From: Phycisphaerae bacterium
GTDB lineage: Bacteria > Planctomycetota > Phycisphaerae > UBA1845
Assembly (NCBI GenBank): GCA_029260155.1
Contig: JAJDDU010000577.1
Coordinates: forward strand, 1-8,224
Direction of reading: 5' to 3'
DNA length: 8,224 nucleotides
In this document: piece by piece, positions 1 to 6,897 of the stretch
How the letters are laid out: every line of letters begins with the position of its first letter
Numbering within the stretch: position 1 is the stretch's first letter
Translations under genes and position numbers: made by a program
Notes under the pieces: generated by a model
Database searches by the model: none
What the model was told of the DNA's origin: nothing
What the model saw: the letters and a program-made list of their open reading frames with translations, nothing else

Positions 1-2
1 TG

Positions 3-974
3 GGCGTCTTCGGAGGCTGCAACTCGCCGGCACGCAACGCGGTGAACAACATCCAGTACCCGTGTTCTGGCCAGATTCACCACTGCGGTCAGCTCTTGAC
101 GGGATGCGCCTGGGAAACACGCAACGAGTTGATCATCACCGAGCCCGATGACTATCGCGACATTCTCTCCAACCTCGCGATCAACGCCATTCTCTTGCAC
201 AACGGCAGCAGCATCTCGCCGTCCATCACGATCGACTACCTCACCCTCGACGACGACGACAACACGCTCGACAACGGGACGCCGCACTACCTCGAAATCC
301 ATACCGGCTTCGGGGACCACAACATGCCCGGCCCCGATCTGGACACGACCCCGCCAACAATCCTGCATAATGACGGAACGAGTACCCATCCGTTCTCGGG
401 TTACGTCGATCCGCGCGCCGAGAGTTCCGACGGCATCAACGTCGATCTCGGCATCGATCAGGTGGCGATTCGCTTCAGCGAAGAAGTACATAGCGTCGGT
501 GGCGGACCGCTCACACCTGCAGACTTCGACGTCTCAGGGACCGGAACCGGACATCCCACCGTCACAAGCATCGACGCTTCGCAGAATCCGCGATTTGTGC
601 TCACACTGTCGGGAATGATCCCGCTGCAGCAGTGGACGACGATCATCGCCCACGTCGAAGACGATCTCGGAAACGTCATCGAAAACGGCGGTAACCAAGG
701 CCCGGGCGTCGACGAGTCAGATCGCGTCGACATCGGATACCTGCCCGCCGACGTCGACCAGAACGGCATCGTGAGCCCGTTCGATTTGTTGCAGTTCCGC
801 CAGTATGTCAACAACCTCATCCAGCCGACACAGGGAACACAGGTCGACTTTGTCGATACCGACCGCAACGGCTCCATCAGCCCGTTTGATCTGCTGTCCT
901 TCAGGCAGTTGATCGACGGCAGCGGCCCCGCCACGCAATCGTGGAGCGGCGAGACGCTGCCCCAACGCCCGTAG
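3..974 (+). CDS. Secreted dockerin-bearing metallopeptidase paralogue, 3' part
   Basis: The reading frame is open from the left edge, so the first in-frame GTG at 42 is probably internal and the true start lies upstream. The first codons (GVFGGCNSPARNAVNN) align with residues 470 onward of the gene at 1414-4674 (GFFGDCVTPARNAVNN). By that alignment the HEXXH zinc site would lie roughly 115 bases before the window. Visible in order are the end of the peptidase domain (TEPDDY, a run of Asp, NGTPHY, HNMP), an Ig-like module starting at DTTPP (about 342-735), and two dockerin-type EF-hand repeats: DVDQNGIVSPFD at 750-785 and DTDRNGSISPFD at 855-890, both with Asp/Asn at loop positions 1, 3, 5 and 12. 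The ~295-residue beta-domain block of the downstream paralogue is absent; HNMPGPDL runs straight into DTTPP. Peptidase function is inferred from the paralogue because the catalytic residues are not in view. Export is likewise inferred. Confidence 0.85.
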   Translation, partial: GVFGGCNSPARNAVNNIQYPCSGQIHHCGQLLTGCAWETRNELIITEPDDYRDILSNLAINAILLHNGSSISPSITIDYLTLDDDDNTLDNGTPHYLEIHTGFGDHNMPGPDLDTTPPTILHNDGTSTHPFSGYVDPRAESSDGINVDLGIDQVAIRFSEEVHSVGGGPLTPADFDVSGTGTGHPTVTSIDASQNPRFVLTLSGMIPLQQWTTIIAHVEDDLGNVIENGGNQGPGVDESDRVDIGYLPADVDQNGIVSPFDLLQFRQYVNNLIQPTQGTQVDFVDTDRNGSISPFDLLSFRQLIDGSGPATQSWSGETLPQRP

Positions 975-1006
975 GCCGTTCGCGGCTGATCAACCCCGCC
1001 TGCCCG

Positions 1007-1040
1007 CCGTGTGCCGCTGCTGTAGAGCAGTGGCACACGG
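1007..1040. repeat. Strong 15-pair hairpin after the first peptidase gene
   Basis: The arms 1007-1015 (CCGTGTGCC) and 1032-1040 (GGCACACGG) are perfectly complementary. Position 1016 (G) can wobble-pair with 1031 (T), then CTGCT (1017-1021) pairs with AGCAG (1026-1030), leaving the loop GTAG. It starts 32 bases after the stop at 974, where a terminator is expected. No T-run follows on either strand, so it is not a classic intrinsic terminator. It could be an RNA-stabilising 3' hairpin, a factor-dependent terminator or a dispersed REP-like palindrome. The structure is seen directly; the role is inference. Confidence 0.6.
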
Positions 1041-1091
1041 ACCGGTAGGCTTTGATCGGTGACTTTCTCCCTGCCAAACAACGAGACGCTA

Positions 1092-1111
1092 CTCGCGCCA
1101 CCATGCGCGAG
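1092..1111. repeat. 7-bp inverted repeat
   Basis: CTCGCGC (1092-1098) and GCGCGAG (1105-1111) are perfect reverse complements around a six-base loop, CACCAT. In sequence this GC-rich a 7-bp repeat may be chance. It is listed because it lies between two stronger repeats in the same intergenic region. Confidence 0.3.
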
Positions 1112-1168
1112 GTGACAGTGCAATTAATCGTGCGAGGGTGACGCGGGCGTCTTCGTCGCGGACAGAAC

Positions 1169-1192
1169 CAACACAATCCACGTATTGTGTTG
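1169..1192. promoter_or_regulatory. 9-bp inverted repeat, possible operator or leader hairpin
   Basis: CAACACAAT (1169-1177) and ATTGTGTTG (1184-1192) are perfect reverse complements separated by CCACGT. The arms are AT-rich against a GC-rich surround, which makes this look more like a protein-binding site or leader hairpin than background. It lies about 220 bases upstream of the ATG at 1414. No regulator gene is visible nearby, so the function is unknown. Confidence 0.4.
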
Positions 1193-1413
1193 CTTATCGG
1201 TCAATCGACTGAGTACCATCGTCTTCGTGAATCCGCGCGCGGGCTGGGTCGCAGCCGGTTGCCGTCGGGTTCGTGCGTAACTGCCATCGTCGATCATAGC
1301 CACCGGGGCGGATGTCGTCGCGCGGGACCGCGCGGCGTACCCCGTGCTGTGATCGGGGCATTGCGAACGAGGAAGGACATGGTCGGGTTTCCTTTTGACG
1401 GAGCAGGCTTGAT

Positions 1414-4400
1414 ATGAAGACGAGACTCAGTTTGTTGGTTGTCGTGTTGTCGGGTATTGCGATTTACGGCGATTGGACCGTTGATACGGCGCGGGCCTCG
1501 GCGGAAAGCAACGCGGTCGATCGCACAGCTGCGGTCGCAGTGTTTCGGCAGGTCTTTCCCCACCCACGGTTCTACAATGAGACTGACCGCATCACGAGCA
1601 TCTACGGCTCGCCCTTTGGAAATGGAGTGAGCCCGGAAGACACCGCCGAGCGATTCCGCACCGAACACGCCCGCGTGTTCGGCGTCACGGCGAGCGACCT
1701 CGACCCCCGAGGACCTTTGCAAGACGAGCGTCACACGCAGCCGCTCATGTACGATAGCGTCACCGACACATACAAATTCACGCTCGTCTACTACACGCAG
1801 CGCGTCGCGGGCATTCCCGTGTTCCGGTCGGACTTGCGGCTCTTGGTGCGGAACGAGACAGGCTTCCCGCTTGTCCTCGCACGCAACGCACTCCGCGACC
1901 TGGGCGGCTTCACGCCCAACGTCGCCGCCGCCCATGACCCAGCTACCGGACTCGCTACAGCGCGCGGCGCGTATCCCACATTTACCAAGTTCACAAACGC
2001 GAAGCTCGTGATCTGGGCGGGTATCGAAGAGGAAAACGTCGCGCCGAGACTAGCGTTCACCTTCGTGGGCGACAATCAAATGCTGAACACGTCGTTTGCA
2101 GAGAAGCGATTGTTCGTAACCGACGCAGCTAGCGGAGGAATACTGTACGAGGAGAATCAGATTCTCGATGTCGACGTGACGGGCAATGTCAGTGGCATGG
2201 CCACTCAGGGCATCGCGGCGGACACATGCGAGAGCTCGGCCGTTGAGGCGTTGCCCTACGCTCGCGTCAACATCGTCTCGGGTTCAACCGCCTTTGCGGA
2301 CGAATTCGGCGACTTCGTCATCCCCAATGCAGGCAGCGGCGACGTCACCGTCCAATCACCCTTGCGCGGCGATTTCTTCCGCGTCGAAAACGCCGCCGGA
2401 GGCAACAGCATGCTGCCGCTAACGGTGACCCCACCCGGTCCCGCGGACTTCCTCCACAACGAAGCCGACACCGACACCCTCGTACGCGCGGAAGTCAACG
2501 CATATCTGCATGCCAACATCGTGCGTGACTTCGTATTGCGCCACAGCCCAGCCTACCCGGTCATCGCATCGCAACTTGACTACACGGTCAATGTCAACCA
2601 AGTCGGCGGGATCTGCCCGTGCAACGCACAGTACACCGGAAACGCCATCAACTTCTGTCGCGAGAGCGGTGCCTGCCCGAATATGGCATTCTCGGTCATC
2701 GTACACCACGAGTATGGCCACCACTTGGTCGCCATGGCAGGCAGCGGGCAGGGACAGTATGGCGAGGGAACCGGCGATCTCATGGGCGTGCTGATCACGG
2801 ACGAGCCCGAAAGCGGCATCGGCTTCTTCGGCGACTGCGTCACCCCCGCACGCAACGCGGTCAACAACATTCAGTTCCCATGCAATCAAGCCATCCACAC
2901 CTGCGGACAACTCATCACCGGAAGCGTCTGGGACACCCGCGCCGAGCTATTGATCACAGAGCCCGACGACTACCAGGACATTCTCGCCAATCTCGCAGTC
3001 AACGCGATCCTGGTCCACTCGGGCAGCAGCATCGCGCCGGACATCACCATCGACTACCTCACCCTCGACGACGACGACGACACCATCGAAAACGGAACGC
3101 CGCACTACAACGAGATCAACACGGGATTCAGCGCACACAATATGCCCGCACCGCCCCTGGCGATTCTGGCGTTCGTCTATCCTGAAGGTCGCCCGACCTT
3201 CTCCGATCCGAACGACGGCGCACCCATCGTCGTCGAGATTCAATCCGTCGCCGGCATCTTGGACGCCGATCAGCCGCCGCTGCTGCACGCGTCCATCGAC
3301 GGCGGAGCCTTCGCAACAACGCCCATGACAACCGGCGGCGAAGATCGCTTCACGGGAACGCTTCCGTCCGCACCGTGCTTTGCGACGATCGATTGGTATG
3401 TCTCTGCGCAGACGACAGCCGGTGACACGCCGACCAGTCCAGGCGGCGCGCCGGCCAACACGTTCGACGCCTTCGTCGCCACCGACACTGCGACTGTTCT
3501 CGAAGAGGATTTCGAAAGTCCGGTCGGCTACACCGTCAGCGGTGACCCTGCCGGCACCGACACCGGCAGATGGGAAGTAGGCATCCCCGCAGGCGGAGGC
3601 GATCGCGGCGACCCACCTGCGGATTTTGACGGCTCGGGGCGGTGCTATCTCACCGGCAACGCGCCGGACAATACCGACGTCGATAACGGAACGACGATTC
3701 TCACTTCGCCTGCGTTCGACATGAGCGCGGCGAACGTCGAGTACTTCCTCAGCTACGCCCGCTGGTACTCGAACGATTTCGGTGCGTCGCCAAACGCGGA
3801 TGTGTTTGTCGTGGAGATTTCAAACGACGACGGAGCCAACTGGCAAGAACTTGAGAGCGTCGGTCCGACGGGACCGCAGGTAGAAGGCGGGTGGTTCCAC
3901 GTCAGTCACAACGTAGCCGCCACCATCGAACCGACCGCACAGATGCGCGTGCGATTCCTGGCTTCGGATCTCGGTGCAGGCTCGGTAATCGAAGCCGCTA
4001 TCGACGCGCTTTCGATCGACACTGTCGACTGCGAGGACATCGACACCACGCCACCGCACATTTTGCACGACGGTGGACAGAATACGAATCCGTTTGCCGG
4101 GTACATCGATCCGCGAGCGGAGAGCACGGACGGCGTGAACCTCGACCAAGGCATCGATCACGTGGCGATCGGCTTCAATGAGGTCGTTCGTGCGATCGGC
4201 GGCGGCGCGCTGACGCAGGCCGACTTCACCGTCTCGGGGACAGGCGCGGGACACCCCACCGTCACCGCCGTCGACGACTCACAGAACCCGACGATCGCGC
4301 TGACCCTGTCGAGCACGATCCCCCTGAAACAGTGGACAACGATCACAGCCCACGTCGAAGACCAAGCCGGCAACGTCATCGAGAGCGCCGGCAACCAAGG

Positions 4401-4674
4401 CCCCGGCGTGGACGAAGCAGATCGCGTGGACATCGGCTTCTTGCCGACCGACGTGGACCAGAACCGAGAGGTCACCCCGTTCGACCTGCTCCGCTTCCGC
4501 CAGATCGTCAACGACCTCTTTGACCCGACAACGGGTACGCCCGCCGACTTCGTCGACATCAACCGCGACGGCGAGCTCACTCCGTTCGACCTCTTGGCCT
4601 ACAGGCAACTGATCAACGGCATCGGCATCGCAACGCGAATATGGGAAGGCGAATCGCTGCCCGAACGCCCATAG
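1414..4674 (+). CDS. Secreted gluzincin-type metallopeptidase with C-terminal dockerin repeats
   Basis: A 1086-residue exported protein, probably an extracellular zinc endopeptidase related to M36/thermolysin-like enzymes. Residues 1-30 look like a signal peptide (KTR, hydrophobic LSLLVVVLSGIAI, then ARASA as cleavage area). Residues ~35-250 resemble an FTP-type propeptide with YYTQRVAGIPVF at 126-137. Residues ~253-340 are a carboxypeptidase-regulatory-like beta domain. The peptidase domain follows to ~577: HEYGH at 432-436 gives two zinc-binding His and catalytic Glu433, and Glu451 in GEGTGD is the likely third zinc ligand. Cys pairs flank the site. Residues ~582-876 hold an Ig-like region and a MAM/jelly-roll-like beta domain, ~878-1007 an Ig-like module, and 1013-1024 and 1048-1059 are dockerin-type calcium loops. 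The first loop has Arg1018 where Gly is usual. The ATG is preceded by GGAG ten bases upstream. The substrate is unknown; the domain calls are by eye. Confidence 0.85.
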   Translation: MKTRLSLLVVVLSGIAIYGDWTVDTARASAESNAVDRTAAVAVFRQVFPHPRFYNETDRITSIYGSPFGNGVSPEDTAERFRTEHARVFGVTASDLDPRGPLQDERHTQPLMYDSVTDTYKFTLVYYTQRVAGIPVFRSDLRLLVRNETGFPLVLARNALRDLGGFTPNVAAAHDPATGLATARGAYPTFTKFTNAKLVIWAGIEEENVAPRLAFTFVGDNQMLNTSFAEKRLFVTDAASGGILYEENQILDVDVTGNVSGMATQGIAADTCESSAVEALPYARVNIVSGSTAFADEFGDFVIPNAGSGDVTVQSPLRGDFFRVENAAGGNSMLPLTVTPPGPADFLHNEADTDTLVRAEVNAYLHANIVRDFVLRHSPAYPVIASQLDYTVNVNQVGGICPCNAQYTGNAINFCRESGACPNMAFSVIVHHEYGHHLVAMAGSGQGQYGEGTGDLMGVLITDEPESGIGFFGDCVTPARNAVNNIQFPCNQAIHTCGQLITGSVWDTRAELLITEPDDYQDILANLAVNAILVHSGSSIAPDITIDYLTLDDDDDTIENGTPHYNEINTGFSAHNMPAPPLAILAFVYPEGRPTFSDPNDGAPIVVEIQSVAGILDADQPPLLHASIDGGAFATTPMTTGGEDRFTGTLPSAPCFATIDWYVSAQTTAGDTPTSPGGAPANTFDAFVATDTATVLEEDFESPVGYTVSGDPAGTDTGRWEVGIPAGGGDRGDPPADFDGSGRCYLTGNAPDNTDVDNGTTILTSPAFDMSAANVEYFLSYARWYSNDFGASPNADVFVVEISNDDGANWQELESVGPTGPQVEGGWFHVSHNVAATIEPTAQMRVRFLASDLGAGSVIEAAIDALSIDTVDCEDIDTTPPHILHDGGQNTNPFAGYIDPRAESTDGVNLDQGIDHVAIGFNEVVRAIGGGALTQADFTVSGTGAGHPTVTAVDDSQNPTIALTLSSTIPLKQWTTITAHVEDQAGNVIESAGNQGPGVDEADRVDIGFLPTDVDQNREVTPFDLLRFRQIVNDLFDPTTGTPADFVDINRDGELTPFDLLAYRQLINGIGIATRIWEGESLPERP

Positions 4675-4686
4675 CGTACCGGGTGG

Positions 4687-4706
4687 CCCATCGCTTCAGC
4701 GGTGGG
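4687..4706. terminator. Possible shared hairpin terminator at convergent junction
   Basis: CCCATCGC (4687-4694) pairs with GCGGTGGG (4699-4706), with one T-G wobble, around the tetraloop TTCA. It lies in the 80-base gap between the stop of the plus-strand peptidase (4674) and the stop of the minus-strand M14 gene (4755), where a bidirectional terminator would fit. There is no T-run on either side, so intrinsic termination is not well supported. Confidence 0.35.
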
Positions 4707-4754
4707 GGACACGAACTCGACCAGCGATTGAGCCCTTGGCCGGCATGCGCCGTC

Positions 4755-5411
4755 CTACGCGCACGCCACCGCGAGCGCCCCCCCGTTGTCGTTCCAGCAT
4801 CGCTGCGGCGAATGGTGCGAGGGAAGTTCGAGCGTAACGACCGCGATGCCGCGTTCGACGCCCGCCCACGTGCCAAAGCTCCCCGGGGTGGGATAGCCAA
4901 TCGTCGCCCGCACGGGGTACTTGTTGTGCTTCGCCATTGCACGCGCCATCGCCGCGCCAGGACCATCGTAGTTGTTGCAATGACGCTGGCCATTGATCGA
5001 GTGGATGGTGACGATCCGTGCGGGTCGGAGCGCCTCGATCAGCGCGATCACCGCCCGCGTCTCCGGCTCGGACGCGGGTTCCGTCCCAGGGTAAAAGCGC
5101 CGCCGTTTCGGTGCAGGCTGCCAGTTGTCCGTGGGAAAATTCCGGTTGATGTCCACACTGGCCGCGTTGCGGCGGCACCGTACCTCGTAGCCGTCAGGAT
5201 TCACAACGGGAACCACGACCACCGCAAGCCCGTCTGTCGGCTGTTGACGCGAAAGTTGCTCGATGAATCTGCGGGCGACATACACGCTCTTAGGCTCGTC
5301 GCCGTGCATGCCAGCCAAGATGAGCGTTGTACCGGATCCTCGAGCGAACGTGTGAGCGTCGATGGGCCGACCGTCGATGGACAGCCCAACCCGCCTTCGT
5401 CTGCCTACCAT
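4755..5411 (-). CDS. M14 family zinc carboxypeptidase / murein-peptide amidase-like
   Basis: A 218-residue protein with the M14 metallocarboxypeptidase signature. It starts with GLSIDGRPI, followed by HGDE with His36 and Glu39 as zinc ligands, VVNPDGYE at 69-76, VDINRNFP at 86-93 (Asn89/Arg90 of the substrate-carboxylate site), SEPETRAV at 114-121, His137 in TIHSIN as the third zinc ligand, and Glu195 in TLELP as the catalytic acid/base. All key residues are present. There is no signal peptide or membrane segment, so it should act in the cytosol. Short length, the GRPI start and SEPET resemble MpaA-type enzymes that cleave the gamma-D-Glu-diaminopimelate bond of recycled murein peptides; the exact substrate is inference. 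The frame is open further upstream inside accA, but the ATG at 5411 is the first start beyond the accA stop and sits just before the conserved region. It follows accA by 31 bases, so co-transcription is likely. The ribosome-binding site is weak (GCGAG). Confidence 0.85.
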   Translation of the reverse strand: MVGRRRRVGLSIDGRPIDAHTFARGSGTTLILAGMHGDEPKSVYVARRFIEQLSRQQPTDGLAVVVVPVVNPDGYEVRCRRNAASVDINRNFPTDNWQPAPKRRRFYPGTEPASEPETRAVIALIEALRPARIVTIHSINGQRHCNNYDGPGAAMARAMAKHNKYPVRATIGYPTPGSFGTWAGVERGIAVVTLELPSHHSPQRCWNDNGGALAVACA

Positions 5412-5442
5412 CTCGCTTGCACGGTATGGGTGTCCCGTCAGA

Positions 5443-6555
5443 TCAAGCAGGGTCCGGTGACGCGGCGCGCGTTGCGGACGATATCGCGCTGCGCAGCATT
5501 GCACGGGTCGCCGCCGGCGTCCTTCGTGTTTTCGCCTTGCTGTACTCAGACGGGGCATCAAAGAAGTTGCCCATGTTGCGAAACCGCTCGTACCGCCGTT
5601 TGAGCAGCGTGTCGAGCCTCGGACGTTTGAGATCGCGAATCGTATCAATGAGATACTGCTCCAGCGCCTGCGAAGCCGCCCCCGGCGCGCGGTGCGCACC
5701 ACCCGCAGGCTCTGCGATCACGTCGTCGATGATGTCGAGTTTCTTGAGGTCCTTGGCCGTGAAACGCAGCGCCTCAGCCGCACGCTGACGCTGTTCGTGC
5801 GTCTTCCACAGAATGGCCGCGCAACCCTCAGCCGAGATGACCGAGTACACCGAATTCTCGAACAAAGCAATTCGATCACCCACGCCAATGCCCAGAGCAC
5901 CACCGCTGCCGCCCTCGCCGATGATGACGCAAACGATCGGCGTGCGCAGACGCGACATCTCCAGCATGTTCGTCGCAATGGCCTGCGAAATCCCACGCTC
6001 CTCCGAACCGATGCCCGGAAACGCACCCTGCGTATCGATCATGCACACGACCGGCACCTTATACTTCTCAGCGAGCTTCATCTTGAGCATCGCCTTGCGA
6101 TAGCCTTCCGGATGAGCACAGCCGAAGTTGCATTCAATCCGCTCGCGCGTGTCACGGCCCTTATTGTGCCCGACGATCATCACCTTCTGCCCGCCGATGC
6201 GACCGAAGCCGGTGATCATGGCACGGTCGTCGCCGAACAACCGATCGCCACGAAGTTCGCAGAAATCCTCAACGAAATTGCCGATGTGGGCCATGATCTG
6301 CGGACGCTCGGCGTGACGCGCAACCTGCACCGTCTCCCAAGCCGTCAAATGCGTGTACAGACGCTTGGTCTTGGAGAGCAACCGCGCCTTCTGCTGCTTG
6401 ATCTCCTCGGACAGCTCACGACCGCCCTGTTGCTGCTCGATTTCGAGCGCCGCGATATCGTGCTGAATTCGCAGTAGCGGTTTTTCGAATTCGAGGTGCC
6501 CGTTTTCCGAGAGCGGCCTCAATTCAGACGGCCGACCCGTTCGTTCGCGACGCAT
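5443..6555 (-). CDS. accA: Acetyl-CoA carboxylase carboxyltransferase, alpha subunit
   Basis: AccA pairs with AccD to form the carboxyltransferase of acetyl-CoA carboxylase, which moves CO2 from carboxybiotin to acetyl-CoA to make malonyl-CoA for fatty-acid synthesis in the cytosol. The sequence follows the E. coli protein throughout: FEKPLLRIQHDI and a helical N-terminal region, LTAWETVQVARHAERP, GDRLFGDDRAMITGFGRIGG, HNKGRDTRERI, HPEGYRKAMLKMKLAEKY, IDTQGAFPGIGSEERG, GEGGSGGALGIGVGD (glycine-rich core beginning at Gly213), YSVISAEGCAAILWK, and PAGGAHRAP. The ATG at 6555 gives 370 residues and has GGATGAG six bases upstream (6562-6568). A GTG at 6612 would add 19 residues of unlike character and is less likely. 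E. coli AccA has about 319 residues; the extra length is mainly a basic, Ser/Ala/Arg-rich C-terminal tail of about 40 residues after FRNMGNFF. No accD is visible. The M14 gene follows on the same strand. Confidence 0.96.
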   Translation of the reverse strand: MRRERTGRPSELRPLSENGHLEFEKPLLRIQHDIAALEIEQQQGGRELSEEIKQQKARLLSKTKRLYTHLTAWETVQVARHAERPQIMAHIGNFVEDFCELRGDRLFGDDRAMITGFGRIGGQKVMIVGHNKGRDTRERIECNFGCAHPEGYRKAMLKMKLAEKYKVPVVCMIDTQGAFPGIGSEERGISQAIATNMLEMSRLRTPIVCVIIGEGGSGGALGIGVGDRIALFENSVYSVISAEGCAAILWKTHEQRQRAAEALRFTAKDLKKLDIIDDVIAEPAGGAHRAPGAASQALEQYLIDTIRDLKRPRLDTLLKRRYERFRNMGNFFDAPSEYSKAKTRRTPAATRAMLRSAISSATRAASPDPA

Positions 6556-6618
6556 ATAGATCTCATCCGTTTGTGTATCAGTACCGACCGCTGGGTTCCC
6601 TGCGCGACCCACGGCACC

Positions 6619-6631
6619 GGTTACGGTAACC
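6619..6631. promoter_or_regulatory. Spaced palindrome in the accA upstream region
   Basis: GGTTAC (6619-6624) and GTAACC (6626-6631) are exact reverse complements around one G. The site is about 64-76 bases upstream of the accA ATG, where a repressor or activator site could act. It is short enough to be chance, and no regulator is identified. Confidence 0.3.
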
Positions 6632-6718
6632 TACCAAAAAAACCCGACTCGGCAAGCCAAATGCGGCCGATAGTTCGAAACCGCCCAGCGTATTCACCCT
6701 TGGACATCGCGAACCCCG

Positions 6719-6732
6719 ATACGTTAACGTAT
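6719..6732. promoter_or_regulatory. Perfect 14-base palindrome, candidate operator
   Basis: ATACGTTAACGTAT is its own reverse complement over the full 14 bases, with no spacer. It lies in the AT-rich centre of the divergent region, 164 bases before the accA ATG and 166 bases before the cyclase ATG. Symmetry without a spacer suits a dimeric DNA-binding protein better than an RNA hairpin. The regulator is unknown. Confidence 0.4.
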
Positions 6733-6897
6733 TTGCATGACATATCTTACAACGATTTCAGAAAAACGCCGACGCATGTCGGTTCTTGTGCACACCACGC
6801 GTCTGACGTCCGAAAAACGATCTCGTAATCCGATCCGACCGCCTGGCTGCCGGGTCGATATCCCTCTAATCACGCGTTCATCGGACGGATTGGCTTC

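Larger units (their letters stand above)
975..1413. other. Intergenic region between tandem peptidase genes, rich in inverted repeats
   Basis: This 439-base stretch separates the two tandem paralogues and has no gene I can support. Short open frames here are arginine- and serine-rich, lack domain character and mostly continue out of neighbouring genes on the wrong strand. It holds inverted repeats at 1007-1040, 1092-1111, 1169-1192 and 1319-1334, the first much stronger than the rest. The promoter of the downstream gene should lie here, but I find no convincing -35/-10 pair. A weak ribosome-binding candidate, GGAG at 1400-1403, precedes the ATG at 1414. Confidence 0.6.
6556..6897. promoter_or_regulatory. 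Divergent intergenic region between accA and the diguanylate cyclase gene
   Basis: These 342 bases separate two divergently read genes, so both promoters should lie here. The most AT-rich part is about 6719-6766. It contains an exact 14-base palindrome at 6719-6732; another spaced palindrome lies at 6619-6631, and a run of seven A at 6636-6642 reads as T on the accA strand. A smaller inverted repeat, CCGAC-GCAT-GTCGG, is at 6769-6782. On the minus strand a TTGTAA near 6750 is a loose -35 match, but no good -10 follows, so I do not call a specific promoter. I see no supportable gene here. Confidence 0.5.

Noticed and set aside
245..262. GAC microsatellite, also at about 3064-3081 in the paralogue
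   Set aside because: It encodes the Asp run in TLDDDD(D), a conserved part of both peptidase copies, and differs by only one codon; it is coding, not an independent repeat element.
458..1123. Minus-strand open frame of 221 codons under the first peptidase
   Set aside because: Most of it is antisense to a well-supported dockerin-bearing coding region, and a matching antisense frame recurs under the paralogue (4158-4580), showing it is a by-product of the coding sequence.
1319..1334. GC-only inverted repeat CGCGCGG-GA-CCGCGCG
   Set aside because: Short, extremely GC-rich and with a two-base centre; likely chance in this composition, so it is not listed as its own feature.
1187..1417. Small plus-strand frame of 76 codons whose stop overlaps the ATG of the large peptidase
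   Set aside because: The start is a GTG inside the 1169-1192 inverted repeat with no good ribosome-binding site, and the product has no recognisable features. The overlap is suggestive of coupling, but a chance frame is more likely.
4641..5603. Long plus-strand open frame of 320 codons opposite the M14 gene
   Set aside because: It lies mostly antisense to the M14 gene, which has all catalytic motifs. The frame's own product is Arg- and Pro-rich with no domain, as expected for a shadow in GC-rich DNA.
5692..6477. Plus-strand open frame of 261 codons across accA
   Set aside because: It is fully antisense to accA, whose protein matches the family end to end. The translation is Arg/His/Leu-rich without motifs.
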